DNA from: Acidobacteriota bacterium
Lineage (GTDB): Bacteria; Acidobacteriota; Blastocatellia; Pyrinomonadales; Pyrinomonadaceae
Assembly (NCBI GenBank): GCA_019639175.1
Contig: JAHBSK010000008.1
Location: 124,001-188,000, forward strand
Length of the DNA stretch: 64,000 nucleotides
Direction of reading: 5' to 3'
Shown piece by piece: positions 1-8,837 of this stretch. Each line of letters opens with the position of its first letter. Within the stretch, counting starts at the first letter, position 1. The translations under genes were made by a program, and so were the position numbers. Below the pieces are notes generated by a model, which was given only the letters and a program-made list of their open reading frames with translations, did not search any database and was not told the DNA's origin.

Positions 1-1
1 T

Positions 2-577
2 GATTCGCAGATCGAACAGGTCTTTGAAATGTACGAAAAAGGCGGAGCCAGCATGGTCTATCAGGTGATGAGCGAAGAGGACGTAAAACGCATCATGGCC
101 GAACCTTTCACGATGATCGCCTCTGACAGCGGTGTGCGAACATTTGGCGCGGGTGTGCCGCATCCGCGCGGTTACGGCAACAATGCCCGCGTGCTTGGCA
201 GGTACGTTCGCGAACTGAAGATCGTCAGTCTTGAGGACGCCATCCGCAAAATGACATCGCTGCCGGCTAATACTTTCGGGCTTCGCGACCGAGGCCAGAT
301 CCGCGAAGGCTTTGCCGCTGACATAGTCATCTTTGATGAAAAAACGGTCGGCGATAACGCGACGTTTGAAAAACCGCATCAGTATGCCGTTGGGTTCTCG
401 CACATCGTTGTCAACGGCGGACACGTTTATGACGGATCGAAAATGACCGGCGTCAAAACCGGGCAGTCGATCCGGGGCAACGGCTATCAGCCCAACTATA
501 AGCCAAAGGAAGCTGCCCGATGGAATATTCGACGCGCCATGCCCGATATGACGAACTCGATCTTCTCCGGGAGATAG
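2..577 (+). CDS. N-acyl-D-amino-acid deacylase (D-aminoacylase), C-terminal part
   Basis: The reading frame is open to the left edge, so the N-terminus and the metal-binding HxH of this amidohydrolase lie outside the window. The visible 191 residues carry family features: IASDSGVRTFGAG (late metal-ligand Asp region), HPRGYGNNARVLGRYVRE, then EDAIRKMTSLPANTFGL and GQIREGFAADIVIFD, the strand that closes the composite amidohydrolase beta-sandwich. Family members hydrolyse N-acylated D-amino acids or similar amides with zinc. The 3' end overlaps the next gene by 58 bases. Substrate cannot be fixed from this fragment; other amidohydrolase-3 enzymes are possible. Confidence 0.85.
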   Translation, partial: DSQIEQVFEMYEKGGASMVYQVMSEEDVKRIMAEPFTMIASDSGVRTFGAGVPHPRGYGNNARVLGRYVRELKIVSLEDAIRKMTSLPANTFGLRDRGQIREGFAADIVIFDEKTVGDNATFEKPHQYAVGFSHIVVNGGHVYDGSKMTGVKTGQSIRGNGYQPNYKPKEAARWNIRRAMPDMTNSIFSGR

Positions 578-1032
578 AGCAGGACGCCAGCACGCTTTTC
601 CGTGGGACGGCTCATGAAAGCGAGATCACGGCTTCATCCCTGTCGCTCGATTTTTTGACCGAAAGACTGCGTTCAGATCAGTTATGGGTCGCGGCGGACA
701 CCGATGACATTCCCGTCGGTTTCGCCGCGATAACCGTTATTGACGGCCTTGCGCACCTGTATGAACTTTCGGTCGCTCCGGCGCACGGCAGACGCGGCAT
801 AGGCAAACGCCTCGTCCTCGCCGTATGTGAATGGGCAAAGCAGAACGGTTTTTCCGCCGTCACGCTCTCAACCTACAGCGACATTCCGTGGAACGCTCCG
901 TTCTACGAACGCATCGGCTTTCATGCCATCAACGAAAATGACCTGTCCCAGGAAATGCTGGCCTTGCGGCGCCGCGAAGCAGAGGACGGGTTGGACATAA
1001 GCCGTCGCGTCATAATGAAACTGCCTTTGTAA
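520..1032 (+). CDS. GNAT family N-acetyltransferase
   Basis: A 170-residue protein with the GNAT fold order. Beta-1 begins at the start codon (EYSTRHARYDELDLLREIE), so the ATG at 520 is required although it lies 58 bases inside the previous gene. The acetyl-CoA loop is HGRRGIGKRLVLAVCEWA near residues 88-105, and FYERIGFHAI is the typical beta-7 region. It transfers an acetyl group to an amine or N-terminus; the substrate is unknown. The unusually long same-strand overlap with the deacylase gene suggests translational coupling, which would suit an acylation/deacylation pair, but this is inference. It ends 18 bases from the convergent pseudouridine synthase gene. Confidence 0.88.
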   Translation: MEYSTRHARYDELDLLREIEQDASTLFRGTAHESEITASSLSLDFLTERLRSDQLWVAADTDDIPVGFAAITVIDGLAHLYELSVAPAHGRRGIGKRLVLAVCEWAKQNGFSAVTLSTYSDIPWNAPFYERIGFHAINENDLSQEMLALRRREAEDGLDISRRVIMKLPL

Positions 1033-1050
1033 AACGTCATCGCTGAAGTT

Positions 1051-1944
1051 TTAACCGGCTGTTTCAAAAAAATGACAGTCAGGTTCGGCCTCAAACGTAA
1101 CGGTTTCCATGGTTCGCGGATGTCGAAATGCAAGGCGGTATGCATGAAGGCAAAGACGTTCAAATTCCCTTCCGCCGCGGGCAACATCGCCTACTATCGG
1201 ATGCCCGATGTGTTCACAGTGGATGCGAAGCTGATTGGTTCTGCCCGTCACAGGCTCCAGTTCGAGCAGCGTCGTTCCTTCATTCCTTTTCAGGACGCTG
1301 TATCGCGTCTCGGACGGTTTCCCGTCCTCTTTCACGCCCCAATATTTGAGTTCACCGAAGCGGCCTATCGGAGCTTCAATGGTCCCGGCGTCGTTCTCAA
1401 TCACGCCTTCGACAAGCGCGACATATCTTTTTTCAACGAACTTTCGCCGAAAGGATTCCATCATCTTTTTATGTGCCTTTAATGTTTTTGAGACAACAAT
1501 AAGCCCCGATGTCTGCTTGTCCAGGCGATGTATCAGTCCAGGACGTACAGATTCGCCGCCGTTGATCTCGCGGTTCAGATGGAACGAAAGAGCGTTCAGC
1601 AAAGTGCCGCTTTTGTCGCGGTTGGTCGGATGAACAAGCATTCCGGCAGGTTTGTTGACGACGATCAGATCATCATCCTCATAAATGATGTCCAGCGGCA
1701 TTTCCTGCGGCCGCATCGCGGTCTCTCGCGAAAGGTCAAGCTCGATCTCGATAAAGTCATTCTGTTTTATGCGATAACCGACATTTTCAAACCTGCCGTT
1801 GACCTCGCATTTCTCGTCCTTGACGATGCCGCGCAGATACATCTTGCTCAGGCCGCCAAAACGCCCGAACAAATATTCATCCAGCCTTTTCTTATGAGAT
1901 TCAGGCCCGACAACTATCTCTAATCGCTGCTCCACGACGTTCAT
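1051..1944 (-). CDS. RluA family RNA pseudouridine synthase
   Basis: 297 residues. An N-terminal S4 RNA-binding domain (about residues 14-70, KKRLDEYLFGRFGGLSKMYL) is followed by the RluA catalytic domain with the signature HRLDKQTSGLIVVSK around residue 140; its Asp is the nucleophile. PVTGRTNQLRIHCEHIGHPI is the second conserved motif. It isomerises uridines in 23S rRNA (RluD/RluC type) or another RNA; the target cannot be assigned. The length is normal for the family. The start is an ATG with a short leader that contains a 7-bp hairpin (1971-1989). It is monocistronic and convergent with the GNAT gene. Confidence 0.93.
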   Translation of the reverse strand: MNVVEQRLEIVVGPESHKKRLDEYLFGRFGGLSKMYLRGIVKDEKCEVNGRFENVGYRIKQNDFIEIELDLSRETAMRPQEMPLDIIYEDDDLIVVNKPAGMLVHPTNRDKSGTLLNALSFHLNREINGGESVRPGLIHRLDKQTSGLIVVSKTLKAHKKMMESFRRKFVEKRYVALVEGVIENDAGTIEAPIGRFGELKYWGVKEDGKPSETRYSVLKRNEGTTLLELEPVTGRTNQLRIHCEHIGHPIVGDVARGGREFERLCLHAYRLAFRHPRTMETVTFEAEPDCHFFETAG

Positions 1945-1970
1945 TTTACAGTACTTATGCCGTCCGAACT

Positions 1971-1989
1971 AGAACAGAAAACCTGTTCT
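1971..1989. repeat. Inverted repeat upstream of the pseudouridine synthase gene
   Basis: AGAACAG, five bases, then CTGTTCT: perfect 7-bp arms located 27 bases upstream of the pseudouridine synthase start. This could be an operator or a leader hairpin. No regulator can be named. Confidence 0.4.
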
Positions 1990-2101
1990 TCGGCGAAAGG
2001 CCGGACACTATGTGAACCAAAAGCCGGCCGTAAATTTACATATGCCAATTCCTACATTATTGTAGCGATCATAACGCCAAGTTCATATTTTACACTAAAC
2101 A

Positions 2102-2172
2102 CACTGCACTGCGTGGTAACATCAAAAATGCAGTGAAGTGAATTGCACCATATTGCGGTAAATTGGTAACAT
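2102..2172 (+). promoter_or_regulatory. Candidate promoter region of the sigma-54 activator gene
   Basis: An inverted repeat with 7-bp arms (CACTGCA at 2102-2108, TGCAGTG at 2129-2135) precedes a weak sigma-70-like pair: TTGCAC at 2143-2148 and TAACAT at 2167-2172 with an 18-base spacer. GGTAACAT occurs twice (near 2114 and 2165). No -24/-12 sigma-54 element with correct GG-N10-GC spacing is visible. The evidence is weak. Confidence 0.3.
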
Positions 2173-2189
2173 TTTTGTAGCAGATCCTG

Positions 2190-3683
2190 ATGAAACACAT
2201 TTCTTCGCTTTCCAGACTTTCCGCCCTGATGGCAGGAGGTTTGGGGCATCCGGCAAATTACAATCCGGTGATGGACATTCTGCGGGATGAATTTTCTGCC
2301 GAAAAGGCTTTTTTGCTGCTTCTTTCGGAAAGCGGTGAACTTGCACCTGTCGCTTCGGCGGGTGTCGAACCGGCACATTTCCGAAAGCTTGAGGCCGTCT
2401 CGGCCGCAAGCCGCCTCGGTAGTGCCGTCGAAACGCTTGCTCCGCTGGTTATTGACGACCTGAGCAAAGACGCTTCCCTTGCGTTCCTCATTGACGGCAA
2501 TGCCAAAAAGCTTTTTGCGTTCCCGATAAAACTTGCCGGACGCCCGGCAGGTGTTCTGGCGATTATTGCCGCTCCTGGCGCGCCGCCTGCCAACGAGATC
2601 GAACCGCTTGTCAGCGTTGTTGCGTCGATGATAGGCCAGGACCTTCGCGTTGACCGTTCGGTCATGGGAGAACGCCGAAAACTGCTGGAAGAGAACACCC
2701 ATCTAAAACAGGAACTCAAGGAAAAATACACGTTCAAACATATCGTCGGCACATCCAATCCGATGAAGCAGGTCTATGAACAGGTGACACAGGTGGCGCG
2801 GTCGAACGCGACCGTGCTGCTGCGCGGCGAAAGCGGAACTGGCAAGGAAATGATCGCCAACGCGATACATTACAACAGCCTACGTGCAAAAAGGCCGTTC
2901 GTCAGGGTAAACTGTGCCGCATTGCCCGACACGCTGATCGAAGCGGAGCTTTTCGGCCACGAGCAGGGAGCGTTCACGGGTGCGGGAAAAGCAAAAAAAG
3001 GCAGATTCGAGCTGGCCGACGGCGGTACGCTGTTCCTTGACGAGATCGGCGACATTCCGCTTCAAACTCAGGTCAAGCTGCTTCGGGTGCTTCAGGAGCG
3101 CGAGTTTGAACGCCTCGGCGGAACTGCAACGATAAAAACAAATATTCGTTTGATAACCGCCACCAGCCGCGATCTGGAGGAAGCCATCGCCGAGGGCAGC
3201 TTCCGTGAGGACCTTTATTACCGGCTGAATGTCTTTTCGATTTTCATGCCGCCGCTCCGCGAACGCAAAACGGACATCCTGCTGCTGGCAGAGCATTTTC
3301 TGGAAAAATTTGAGGCGGAACACGGCAAGCGCATCAGGCGAATATCAACACCGGCCATTGACATGCTGATGAGCTATCACTTTCCCGGCAATGTCCGCGA
3401 GCTTGAGAACGCAATCGAACGCGCTGTGCTGGTCTGCGATTCCAACGTGATACACGGCCATCATCTGCCGCCGACGCTGCAGACCGCTGAGGTAACAGGA
3501 ACCGTGACCGACCTTTCGCTGGAAGCGGCAGTTGCGGCGTTTGAAAAGGACATGATCCAGGACGCGCTGAAATCGAACAAAGGAAATATTGCAAAAGCCG
3601 CGCGGCTGCTGGGTTCGACCGAACGCATCATCGGTTACAAAATAAAAAAATACAGCATCGACCCGCACCGTTTTAAGAAATGA
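2190..3683 (+). CDS. Sigma-54-dependent Fis-type transcriptional activator with N-terminal GAF domain
   Basis: 497 residues laid out as in NifA/NorR-type enhancer-binding proteins. A GAF sensor domain (about 15-150) is followed by a coiled linker, then an AAA+ domain with Walker A GESGTGKE (about 213), the sigma-54 contact loop GAFTGAGK (about 260) and Walker [12 protein letters not shown] (about 278). A Fis-type helix-turn-helix lies at the C-terminus ([20 protein letters not shown]). It drives open complex formation by sigma-54 RNA polymerase. The last codons overlap the glnE start (ATGA), so the two are co-translated. That neighbour suggests a role in nitrogen control, but the GAF ligand is unknown. 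Confidence 0.93.
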   Translation: MKHISSLSRLSALMAGGLGHPANYNPVMDILRDEFSAEKAFLLLLSESGELAPVASAGVEPAHFRKLEAVSAASRLGSAVETLAPLVIDDLSKDASLAFLIDGNAKKLFAFPIKLAGRPAGVLAIIAAPGAPPANEIEPLVSVVASMIGQDLRVDRSVMGERRKLLEENTHLKQELKEKYTFKHIVGTSNPMKQVYEQVTQVARSNATVLLRGESGTGKEMIANAIHYNSLRAKRPFVRVNCAALPDTLIEAELFGHEQGAFTGAGKAKKGRFELADGGTLFLDEIGDIPLQTQVKLLRVLQEREFERLGGTATIKTNIRLITATSRDLEEAIAEGSFREDLYYRLNVFSIFMPPLRERKTDILLLAEHFLEKFEAEHGKRIRRISTPAIDMLMSYHFPGNVRELENAIERAVLVCDSNVIHGHHLPPTLQTAEVTGTVTDLSLEAAVAAFEKDMIQDALKSNKGNIAKAARLLGSTERIIGYKIKKYSIDPHRFKK

Positions 3684-6385
3684 CCGCCACGGAAACAATA
3701 CTTCGCGACCTGCCCGATCCGGAAGCCGCGGAACGGTTCATCGGCCAGTTGGCAGAAAAGCACCCGGCTCAGGCGCGGCGGCTGGAAAAGGACCGCTCGC
3801 TTTTTTCGGATGTCGTAACGGTCGCCTCACACAGCCCGCTGCTGGCGTCAACCCTTTTGCAAAATCCGGAATATATTCCGTGGCTGAGCCGAAAGCGAGC
3901 GGAAACGGTCGTCAGGAACAAGGAAGAGCTTTTGGAATCGCTCGCGCGTTATTCGCTGACAAATTCGCAGCTTGAACCTGGTGTTCTGCTGTCGCGTTTT
4001 CGACGCCGCGAACTTCTTCGCATCTATCTGCGGGACATCAGGCGTTTGGGTACGATAGCGGAGATCACCGAGGAGATCTCCAACCTCGCCGACGCCATAC
4101 TCGAACACGCCCTGCGGCTGGCGGCTCAGGAACTGGACAACCGTTACGGCCAGCCGATGGAAACCGATGAAAAAGGCAGAAGCAAACGCGCCGAAGCATG
4201 CATTGTTTCGCTTGGCAAACTTGGTTCACGTGAATTGAACTACGCCTCAGACATCGACCTGCTGTTCCTCTATTCCGCCGAGGGCAGCACCGCCGAGACC
4301 GGCCAACGCGGAGCGATAACCAACCGCGAATACTTTATCAAGCTGGCGGAAACCGTCATCAAACTTATCGGCCAGCCTTCAGGCGAAGGTGCGGCATACC
4401 GTGTTGATATGCGGCTTCGTCCGCATGGCCGTGTCGGCCCGCTCGCAGCGTCCGTTGCCGACACGATACGGTATTACCGGACGGAAGCCGCAGCGTGGGA
4501 ACGACAGGTGCTGATACGTTCGCGTTCGAGCGCGGGCAGCGAACATCTGTTCCAGCAATTTTTTAAGGAAGTCGAGCCGTCAGTTTTCTCGACGGATATT
4601 TCGGTCGGCGACGCGCTTCGCGGCGTCAGCGGATCAAAGCAAAAAATAGACATTGAGAACATCACCTCAAAACGGCTGAATGTAAAGCTCGGCATCGGCG
4701 GCATCCGCGAGATCGAATTCATCGCACAGGCACTTCAACTTGCTTACGGCGGCAAAGATCGCTGGCTGCGTTCACCGCATACGCTGATAACGCTTTCACG
4801 GCTTGGCGACCGCGGCCATCTGATCGAAAGCGAACTGACCGAACTTGCAGATGCGTACGCTTTTTTGCGGCAGGCCGAACATATCTTGCAGATGGAGAAC
4901 GGCCTGCAAACGCATTCGGTGCCGAACGACCCCGAAAAGCGCGAACTTCTGGCAAGAAGAATGCATTTGTCCGGCAGGGACGAACTGGAACAGGCTCTGC
5001 AAACTCACACTGGTAATGTAAACCGCATATTTCGCCGTGTCTTTGACAACGCAGGAGAAAGCGGGAATGAAGCATCCGATCTTTCGTCGCCATCTGTCTA
5101 TGAAGACGTGAATGCACCAAGTTTTGATCCCGAAAGCGGCGTTTACACATCAGAAAACAACGAAAATAACTTTGCTCATCTGGCACAAAACTTTCCGCGC
5201 ATCGCGGCAATGCTGGCGGGCAACGCGGACATTGCCAACGGCCTTTCAACTGACCGGCCTGAATTTCTCGACACAGACTACCGACAGATATTGAACGATG
5301 CGATAGCCGACGCAAGTGATCTGCGTTCGGAACTTTCGGCATTGCGAAGGGCAGGCAGACGCTGCCTGCTTGAGATATTAGTGCGTGATGCCGAAGAGAA
5401 ACTCACGCTCCGCGAATCAAAGACCCGCCAGACACGGCTTGCCGAGGCAGCGATGGAAGCGGCCATCACCATCAGCAAACGCGAACTCGACCGGCGGTAC
5501 GGCCCTGTTTCCGAAACGTTCGATCTGGCGATAATGGGACTCGGGAAACTTGGCGGAGGCGGCGTCGATTACGATTCTGACCTCGACCTTGTGATCGTGT
5601 ATGAAAGCAGAAGCTCCAAACAACCCGATGGCGCTCCGCAGCCCGCCGAGCTTGCCCAACGGGCAGTGGAGATATTCGTCAACGCTCTTTCGGCGGTTAC
5701 GCGCGAAGGCAGCCTGTACCGCGTCGATCTTCGGCTGCGGCCGCATGGCAAGGACGGGCCGCTGACCGTCTCACACGAGGCTTTTGCAGATTATATGCAA
5801 AATTCGTCGGCGATATGGGAACTGCTGGCGTTTGTAAAACTTCGCAGTGTCGGCGGAAATCCTGAGCTTGCGAAGCACGTCGAAAAAGAGATACGAGAAA
5901 TAATTCACCAAAAGGCCGCGCAAATAGACGCGAAAGAACTCGCCGCGGAAACGCGCCGCATACGGATGGGCCTGCAGGAACAACGTGCCGACATTCGCCG
6001 AAGCAGGGACATCGACATCAAATACGGTGCAGGCGGAATGCTGGACATCTATTTCGCCACACGTTTTTTACAGCTAAAGGCCAATTTACCGGACAGCGAC
6101 AATGACCGCAGCACATCGGCCTCATTAAAATTACTGAAAGACAGCGGATCGCTCACCGACAGCCAATATGAAACGCTTGCCGAAGGCTATGACTTCCTTT
6201 CCGCTCTGGATCACCAGCAAAGGCTGACGGTTGGCCGTGCGACACGCCTGCCCGTTGCCAACAAACAGGCAATGGAAACTATCTCACATCGAATGGGCAG
6301 CACTTCGGTTGACGAATTTCTCGGCACGCTCGCTGTTCTGATGACCGACATCCGCGCCGTGTTTGATGAAATAACCGGTAGGTAA
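3680..6385 (+). CDS. glnE: Bifunctional glutamine synthetase adenylyltransferase / adenylyl-removing enzyme
   Basis: 901 residues, close to the roughly 945 of the E. coli enzyme. Two nucleotidyltransferase domains are visible: an N-terminal adenylyl-removing half with [20 protein letters not shown] (about 180-200) and a C-terminal adenylyltransferase half with [19 protein letters not shown] (about 618-640). Each carries the paired aspartates of the family (DIDL, DLDL) and a later RVDxRLRPHG motif (near 4409 and 5725). It attaches or removes AMP on glutamine synthetase in response to PII. It starts inside the stop of the sigma-54 activator gene (4-base overlap), an arrangement that ties nitrogen enzyme control to a transcription factor. 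Confidence 0.97.
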   Translation: MTATETILRDLPDPEAAERFIGQLAEKHPAQARRLEKDRSLFSDVVTVASHSPLLASTLLQNPEYIPWLSRKRAETVVRNKEELLESLARYSLTNSQLEPGVLLSRFRRRELLRIYLRDIRRLGTIAEITEEISNLADAILEHALRLAAQELDNRYGQPMETDEKGRSKRAEACIVSLGKLGSRELNYASDIDLLFLYSAEGSTAETGQRGAITNREYFIKLAETVIKLIGQPSGEGAAYRVDMRLRPHGRVGPLAASVADTIRYYRTEAAAWERQVLIRSRSSAGSEHLFQQFFKEVEPSVFSTDISVGDALRGVSGSKQKIDIENITSKRLNVKLGIGGIREIEFIAQALQLAYGGKDRWLRSPHTLITLSRLGDRGHLIESELTELADAYAFLRQAEHILQMENGLQTHSVPNDPEKRELLARRMHLSGRDELEQALQTHTGNVNRIFRRVFDNAGESGNEASDLSSPSVYEDVNAPSFDPESGVYTSENNENNFAHLAQNFPRIAAMLAGNADIANGLSTDRPEFLDTDYRQILNDAIADASDLRSELSALRRAGRRCLLEILVRDAEEKLTLRESKTRQTRLAEAAMEAAITISKRELDRRYGPVSETFDLAIMGLGKLGGGGVDYDSDLDLVIVYESRSSKQPDGAPQPAELAQRAVEIFVNALSAVTREGSLYRVDLRLRPHGKDGPLTVSHEAFADYMQNSSAIWELLAFVKLRSVGGNPELAKHVEKEIREIIHQKAAQIDAKELAAETRRIRMGLQEQRADIRRSRDIDIKYGAGGMLDIYFATRFLQLKANLPDSDNDRSTSASLKLLKDSGSLTDSQYETLAEGYDFLSALDHQQRLTVGRATRLPVANKQAMETISHRMGSTSVDEFLGTLAVLMTDIRAVFDEITGR

Positions 6386-6535
6386 TTGACCTGCCAATAT
6401 TCCGCAGAAACTTCCCCGACGCGACTGTTACACTTTCAGAAAGTCTCACAATCAGTCTCATTCAGCTACAAAATGATCTTATAGTCCAATGTGCAGTTCT
6501 TATTTGACCCGTAAAATCCTTTGGAAACATACAAG

Positions 6536-6901
6536 ATGAAAAAGTTATTCGTTATGGTGTTGATCGGTCTGGTGTCAAACTTGATGGTCTTTGCCGGAAC
6601 GGGCAAAACCCGGCAGGACCAAACCCAAAAGGTAAAAGCTAAAATAGCAAAGCTCGGAACCGGCTCAGATGTCAGAGTTACGGTAAAACTCAAGGACGGA
6701 AGAAAGATAAACGGGTATGTATCCGAAACCAAAAGCGACAATTTTATCCTCCTTGATTTCAAAACAGGGAGCGCGACCGAGATAAAGTATGCGGACGTAA
6801 AACAAGTTAAAAGAAATCGTCGTCCGTCAAACCGGGAGGGATTTGTTTTGGCCGTTATTCTTATTGCGTTAGGAGCCATCTGTGCTAATACATTGGATTA
6901 A
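6536..6901 (+). CDS. Small exported protein with Lsm/SH3-like barrel and C-terminal hydrophobic helix
   Basis: 121 residues from the ATG at 6536, chosen because it begins a signal peptide (MKKLFVMVLIGLVSNLMVFA) with GGAA about nine bases upstream; a TTG at 6521 is also in frame. The middle (DVRVTVKLKDGRKINGYVSE, then DNFILLDFKTGSATEIKYAD) has the alternating strand pattern of a small five-strand barrel. The C-terminus is a hydrophobic stretch (FVLAVILIALGAICA), so the protein may be held at the membrane. Such proteins recur in acidobacteria without known function. I assign none. Confidence 0.7.
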   Translation: MKKLFVMVLIGLVSNLMVFAGTGKTRQDQTQKVKAKIAKLGTGSDVRVTVKLKDGRKINGYVSETKSDNFILLDFKTGSATEIKYADVKQVKRNRRPSNREGFVLAVILIALGAICANTLD

Positions 6902-7032
6902 GCTCCGACATGTAGGCAAACAGAAAAAGTAAAAACTATGGCTTTTCTTAAATGATCACAAAGCCTTTTGATCGCAACAATTCTAAAGCCGTCTGGATCT
7001 GCAAAATTTTCGGCAGGAAGTATGGTCATATA

Positions 7033-7698
7033 ATGTCCAAAATATCCACTATTATAATAGTCTTGTTCTTGTCCGCATCCATTGCGGCTCAGTCTGAGGC
7101 TCTGACAAATCGGATGGTCATCGAAATGACAGCAGTTGGTCTGTCAACCGAAGTGATCAGGGCGAAAATACTGGAAAGCGAGCCGCGGTTCGATACATCC
7201 GTCGCTGCCCTGATAGAACTGAAAAAAGCGGGTGTTGCGGACGAGATAATAACGCTGATCGTCGAGCGAACCCAAACCGTCCCCCCGAGCGTATCAGACA
7301 TCTCGCAATTTTCCGATAGTGACACACCAGCCTCCGATCAGCCTTCTGTCGAGCGTGTTCCGGTCAGCCCGCAAGAAGCGATAAGAAACGCCAGAACCAT
7401 CGCGTTCAAAAAATCGTCCGCACAGCCTTCGCGGCAAAATCTGGAAAAAGCCCTGTTAAAAAATGCCGATTTCAAACGAAGCGGCCTCACCATTCTTCGC
7501 ATAAAGGAAGAGGCCGATCTTTTTGTTGAAATTGGTTTCGTTTCGGGGTCGTGGCTGACGCATCGCTATGTATATCGCATTTATGACCGTCGCTCGGGCG
7601 TGGTGCTTGCCGCAGGCGAGACCACATCGTGGGGATCGCTTGCCGAAAATCTGGCAAAACACATCAGCCGTTCGATAAAAGAACTGTCGGAAAACTGA
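7033..7698 (+). CDS. Secreted protein of unknown function
   Basis: 221 residues from ATG 7033, preferred over 6952 because it begins a signal peptide (MSKISTIIIVLFLSASIAAQ) and has AGGAAG upstream. Residues about 24-70 form a small helical unit (GLSTEVIRAKILESEPRFD, then AALIELKKAGVADEIITLI) that I recognise as a recurrent N-terminal module of acidobacterial exported proteins, of unknown role. A Pro/Ser linker follows, then a C-terminal domain (about 115-220) with beta strands that could be a DUF4410-like lipid- or envelope-associated fold. It lies in a row with two other small exported proteins (6536-8331). Confidence 0.7.
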   Translation: MSKISTIIIVLFLSASIAAQSEALTNRMVIEMTAVGLSTEVIRAKILESEPRFDTSVAALIELKKAGVADEIITLIVERTQTVPPSVSDISQFSDSDTPASDQPSVERVPVSPQEAIRNARTIAFKKSSAQPSRQNLEKALLKNADFKRSGLTILRIKEEADLFVEIGFVSGSWLTHRYVYRIYDRRSGVVLAAGETTSWGSLAENLAKHISRSIKELSEN

Positions 7699-7806
7699 GA
7701 AAAGCTCATATTAGTTGTTCGCAAAATCATCTTTTTTTGATATATTCGTCAAAATTCTGAAATATCGGATCGGCCGCCATTCAATGCCGTCCGACACCCT
7801 AAAATC

Positions 7807-8331
7807 ATGCTTAAAAATATTTTGTCTATAGTGATAGTTGTATTTGCAGTTGTTCTCACAACCCAGTCGGCCTTTGGCCAGCAGCCGTATCTGACAGTCG
7901 AGATAGAGCAATTCACCGTTCGTGACGGCGTTGAATTCCCTGCAGACGATGTCGAAAAACTCACTCGCAGCCTGGTTGAGAACTTTAACCGTTCAAAACG
8001 TTTTGAAAAGGTATTTCTGTCAGGCGATCCGGCATCCGCAGAAGCTCCGGCCCGGCGTTTGAAGATTTCCGGCGAGATCATCAAATATGACAAAGGCAGC
8101 CAGGCAGCTCGCTACCTGATCGGACTCGGAGCCGGAAAGACCAAACTGATAGCCGACGTTAAGTTCGTTGATGTTGAAACCGGTGACGTCGTATTGCAGG
8201 AAACGGTTGACGGCGTGGTCAGCGCCGGCCTTTTCGGCGGCAGTAAGGGCGGAGCGAAAGACAATCTTTCCAGTGACCTCATCAAATCAATGACCAAGAA
8301 AGGCCTTGCGAGCAAGAAACGGTTGAAATAA
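7807..8331 (+). CDS. DUF4410-like exported protein
   Basis: 174 residues with a signal peptide (cleavage near AFGQ, residue 24). The body matches the DUF4410 pattern: an N-terminal strand pair, a helix where residues are counted as FNRSKRFEKVFL, then RLKISGEIIKYDKGSQAARY, LIGLGAGKTKLIADVKFVD and ETGDVVLQETVDG, followed by a glycine-rich end. The family is found in envelope proteins across proteobacteria and acidobacteria and has no firm function. A dense set of hairpins begins five bases after its stop codon. Confidence 0.75.
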   Translation: MLKNILSIVIVVFAVVLTTQSAFGQQPYLTVEIEQFTVRDGVEFPADDVEKLTRSLVENFNRSKRFEKVFLSGDPASAEAPARRLKISGEIIKYDKGSQAARYLIGLGAGKTKLIADVKFVDVETGDVVLQETVDGVVSAGLFGGSKGGAKDNLSSDLIKSMTKKGLASKKRLK

Positions 8332-8335
8332 AAAA

Positions 8336-8475
8336 TCTCTTATTTATAAATGAGAGATGCGGCTTTAGCCGGGAGACGGTTCTCTGCTTCCGGCTATTCT
8401 TTGTTGGGTTAGAGAGAACCACCCCGTCAGCCGAAACGGCTGCCACCCCTCCTTTGTAAGGAGGGGAGTTTTTAT
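8336..8475. repeat. Cluster of five consecutive inverted repeats, the last resembling a terminator
   Basis: Five hairpin-forming units are packed into about 135 bases. (1) 8336-8357, a near-perfect palindrome around ATTTATAAAT. (2) 8360-8371, CGGCT-TT-AGCCG. (3) GGTTCTCT at 8378-8385 with AGAGAACC at 8413-8420, enclosing a 27-base loop. (4) 8428-8442, CAGCCG-AAA-CGGCTG. (5) 8446-8466, CCCCTCCTT-TGT-AAGGAGGGG, followed by AGTTTTTA. The last can terminate the gene ending at 8331. The whole looks like a dispersed repeat or a structured RNA. Confidence 0.7.
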
Positions 8476-8522
8476 TCACAGACCTTTTCCTGTTTAGCTG
8501 GTTCGACAGGTAAATATATTTT

Positions 8523-8726
8523 TCATGCAACTGCGTTTATCGGATGTGGATCTTCATACCAGCACCGAGTGCAAAATCGGTGCATTTTTCTTTCCTTTAG
8601 GGGGAACGCTGCCGAGCCGGGCAGACTCCTTGCCAGGATCTGCTCTTCTGTGGTCAGTTCATTCCATGTCCTCATTGCCGACTTTGAACATTGAGGGCAT
8701 CTGTCATTTGTCACCGTATCTACCAT
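8523..8726 (-). CDS. Small CxxC zinc-ribbon-like protein
   Basis: 67 residues. Two Cys pairs, CPQC (about residues 10-13) and CTRC (about 52-55), bracket a charged helix (TWNELTTEEQILARSLPGSA) and a basic stretch (FPLKERKMHRF). The pattern of a treble-clef or ribbon with Trp after the second pair (CTRCWYE) looks like a real zinc site and not a chance frame. An overlapping frame on the other strand (8525-8728) lacks any such pattern. The start is ATG. No function is known. It stands alone between the hairpin cluster and the divergent M14 peptidase gene. Confidence 0.65.
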   Translation of the reverse strand: MVDTVTNDRCPQCSKSAMRTWNELTTEEQILARSLPGSAAFPLKERKMHRFCTRCWYEDPHPINAVA

Positions 8727-8837
8727 GACTCTTTTGCATTTACGCCATTTCAGTTTAGTATTTTATCGTTCGAATGAAAATCTTCGCCGAAATGACACTG
8801 TTCTGTCCCTGTCATCCTGCGGCACCAACGATACTAT

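Noticed and set aside
2102-2189. A sigma-54 promoter before the activator gene.
   Set aside because: The two GGTAACAT sites have GG and GC about 13 bases apart, not the 10 needed for -24/-12 elements.
4719-5342. A 207-codon minus-strand frame inside glnE.
   Set aside because: It is antisense to a conserved enzyme, with Arg/Cys/His-rich shadow composition.
8525-8728. Plus-strand frame overlapping the small CxxC protein.
   Set aside because: Lacks the paired Cys pattern and has no ribosome site; the minus-strand reading looks like a folded zinc protein.
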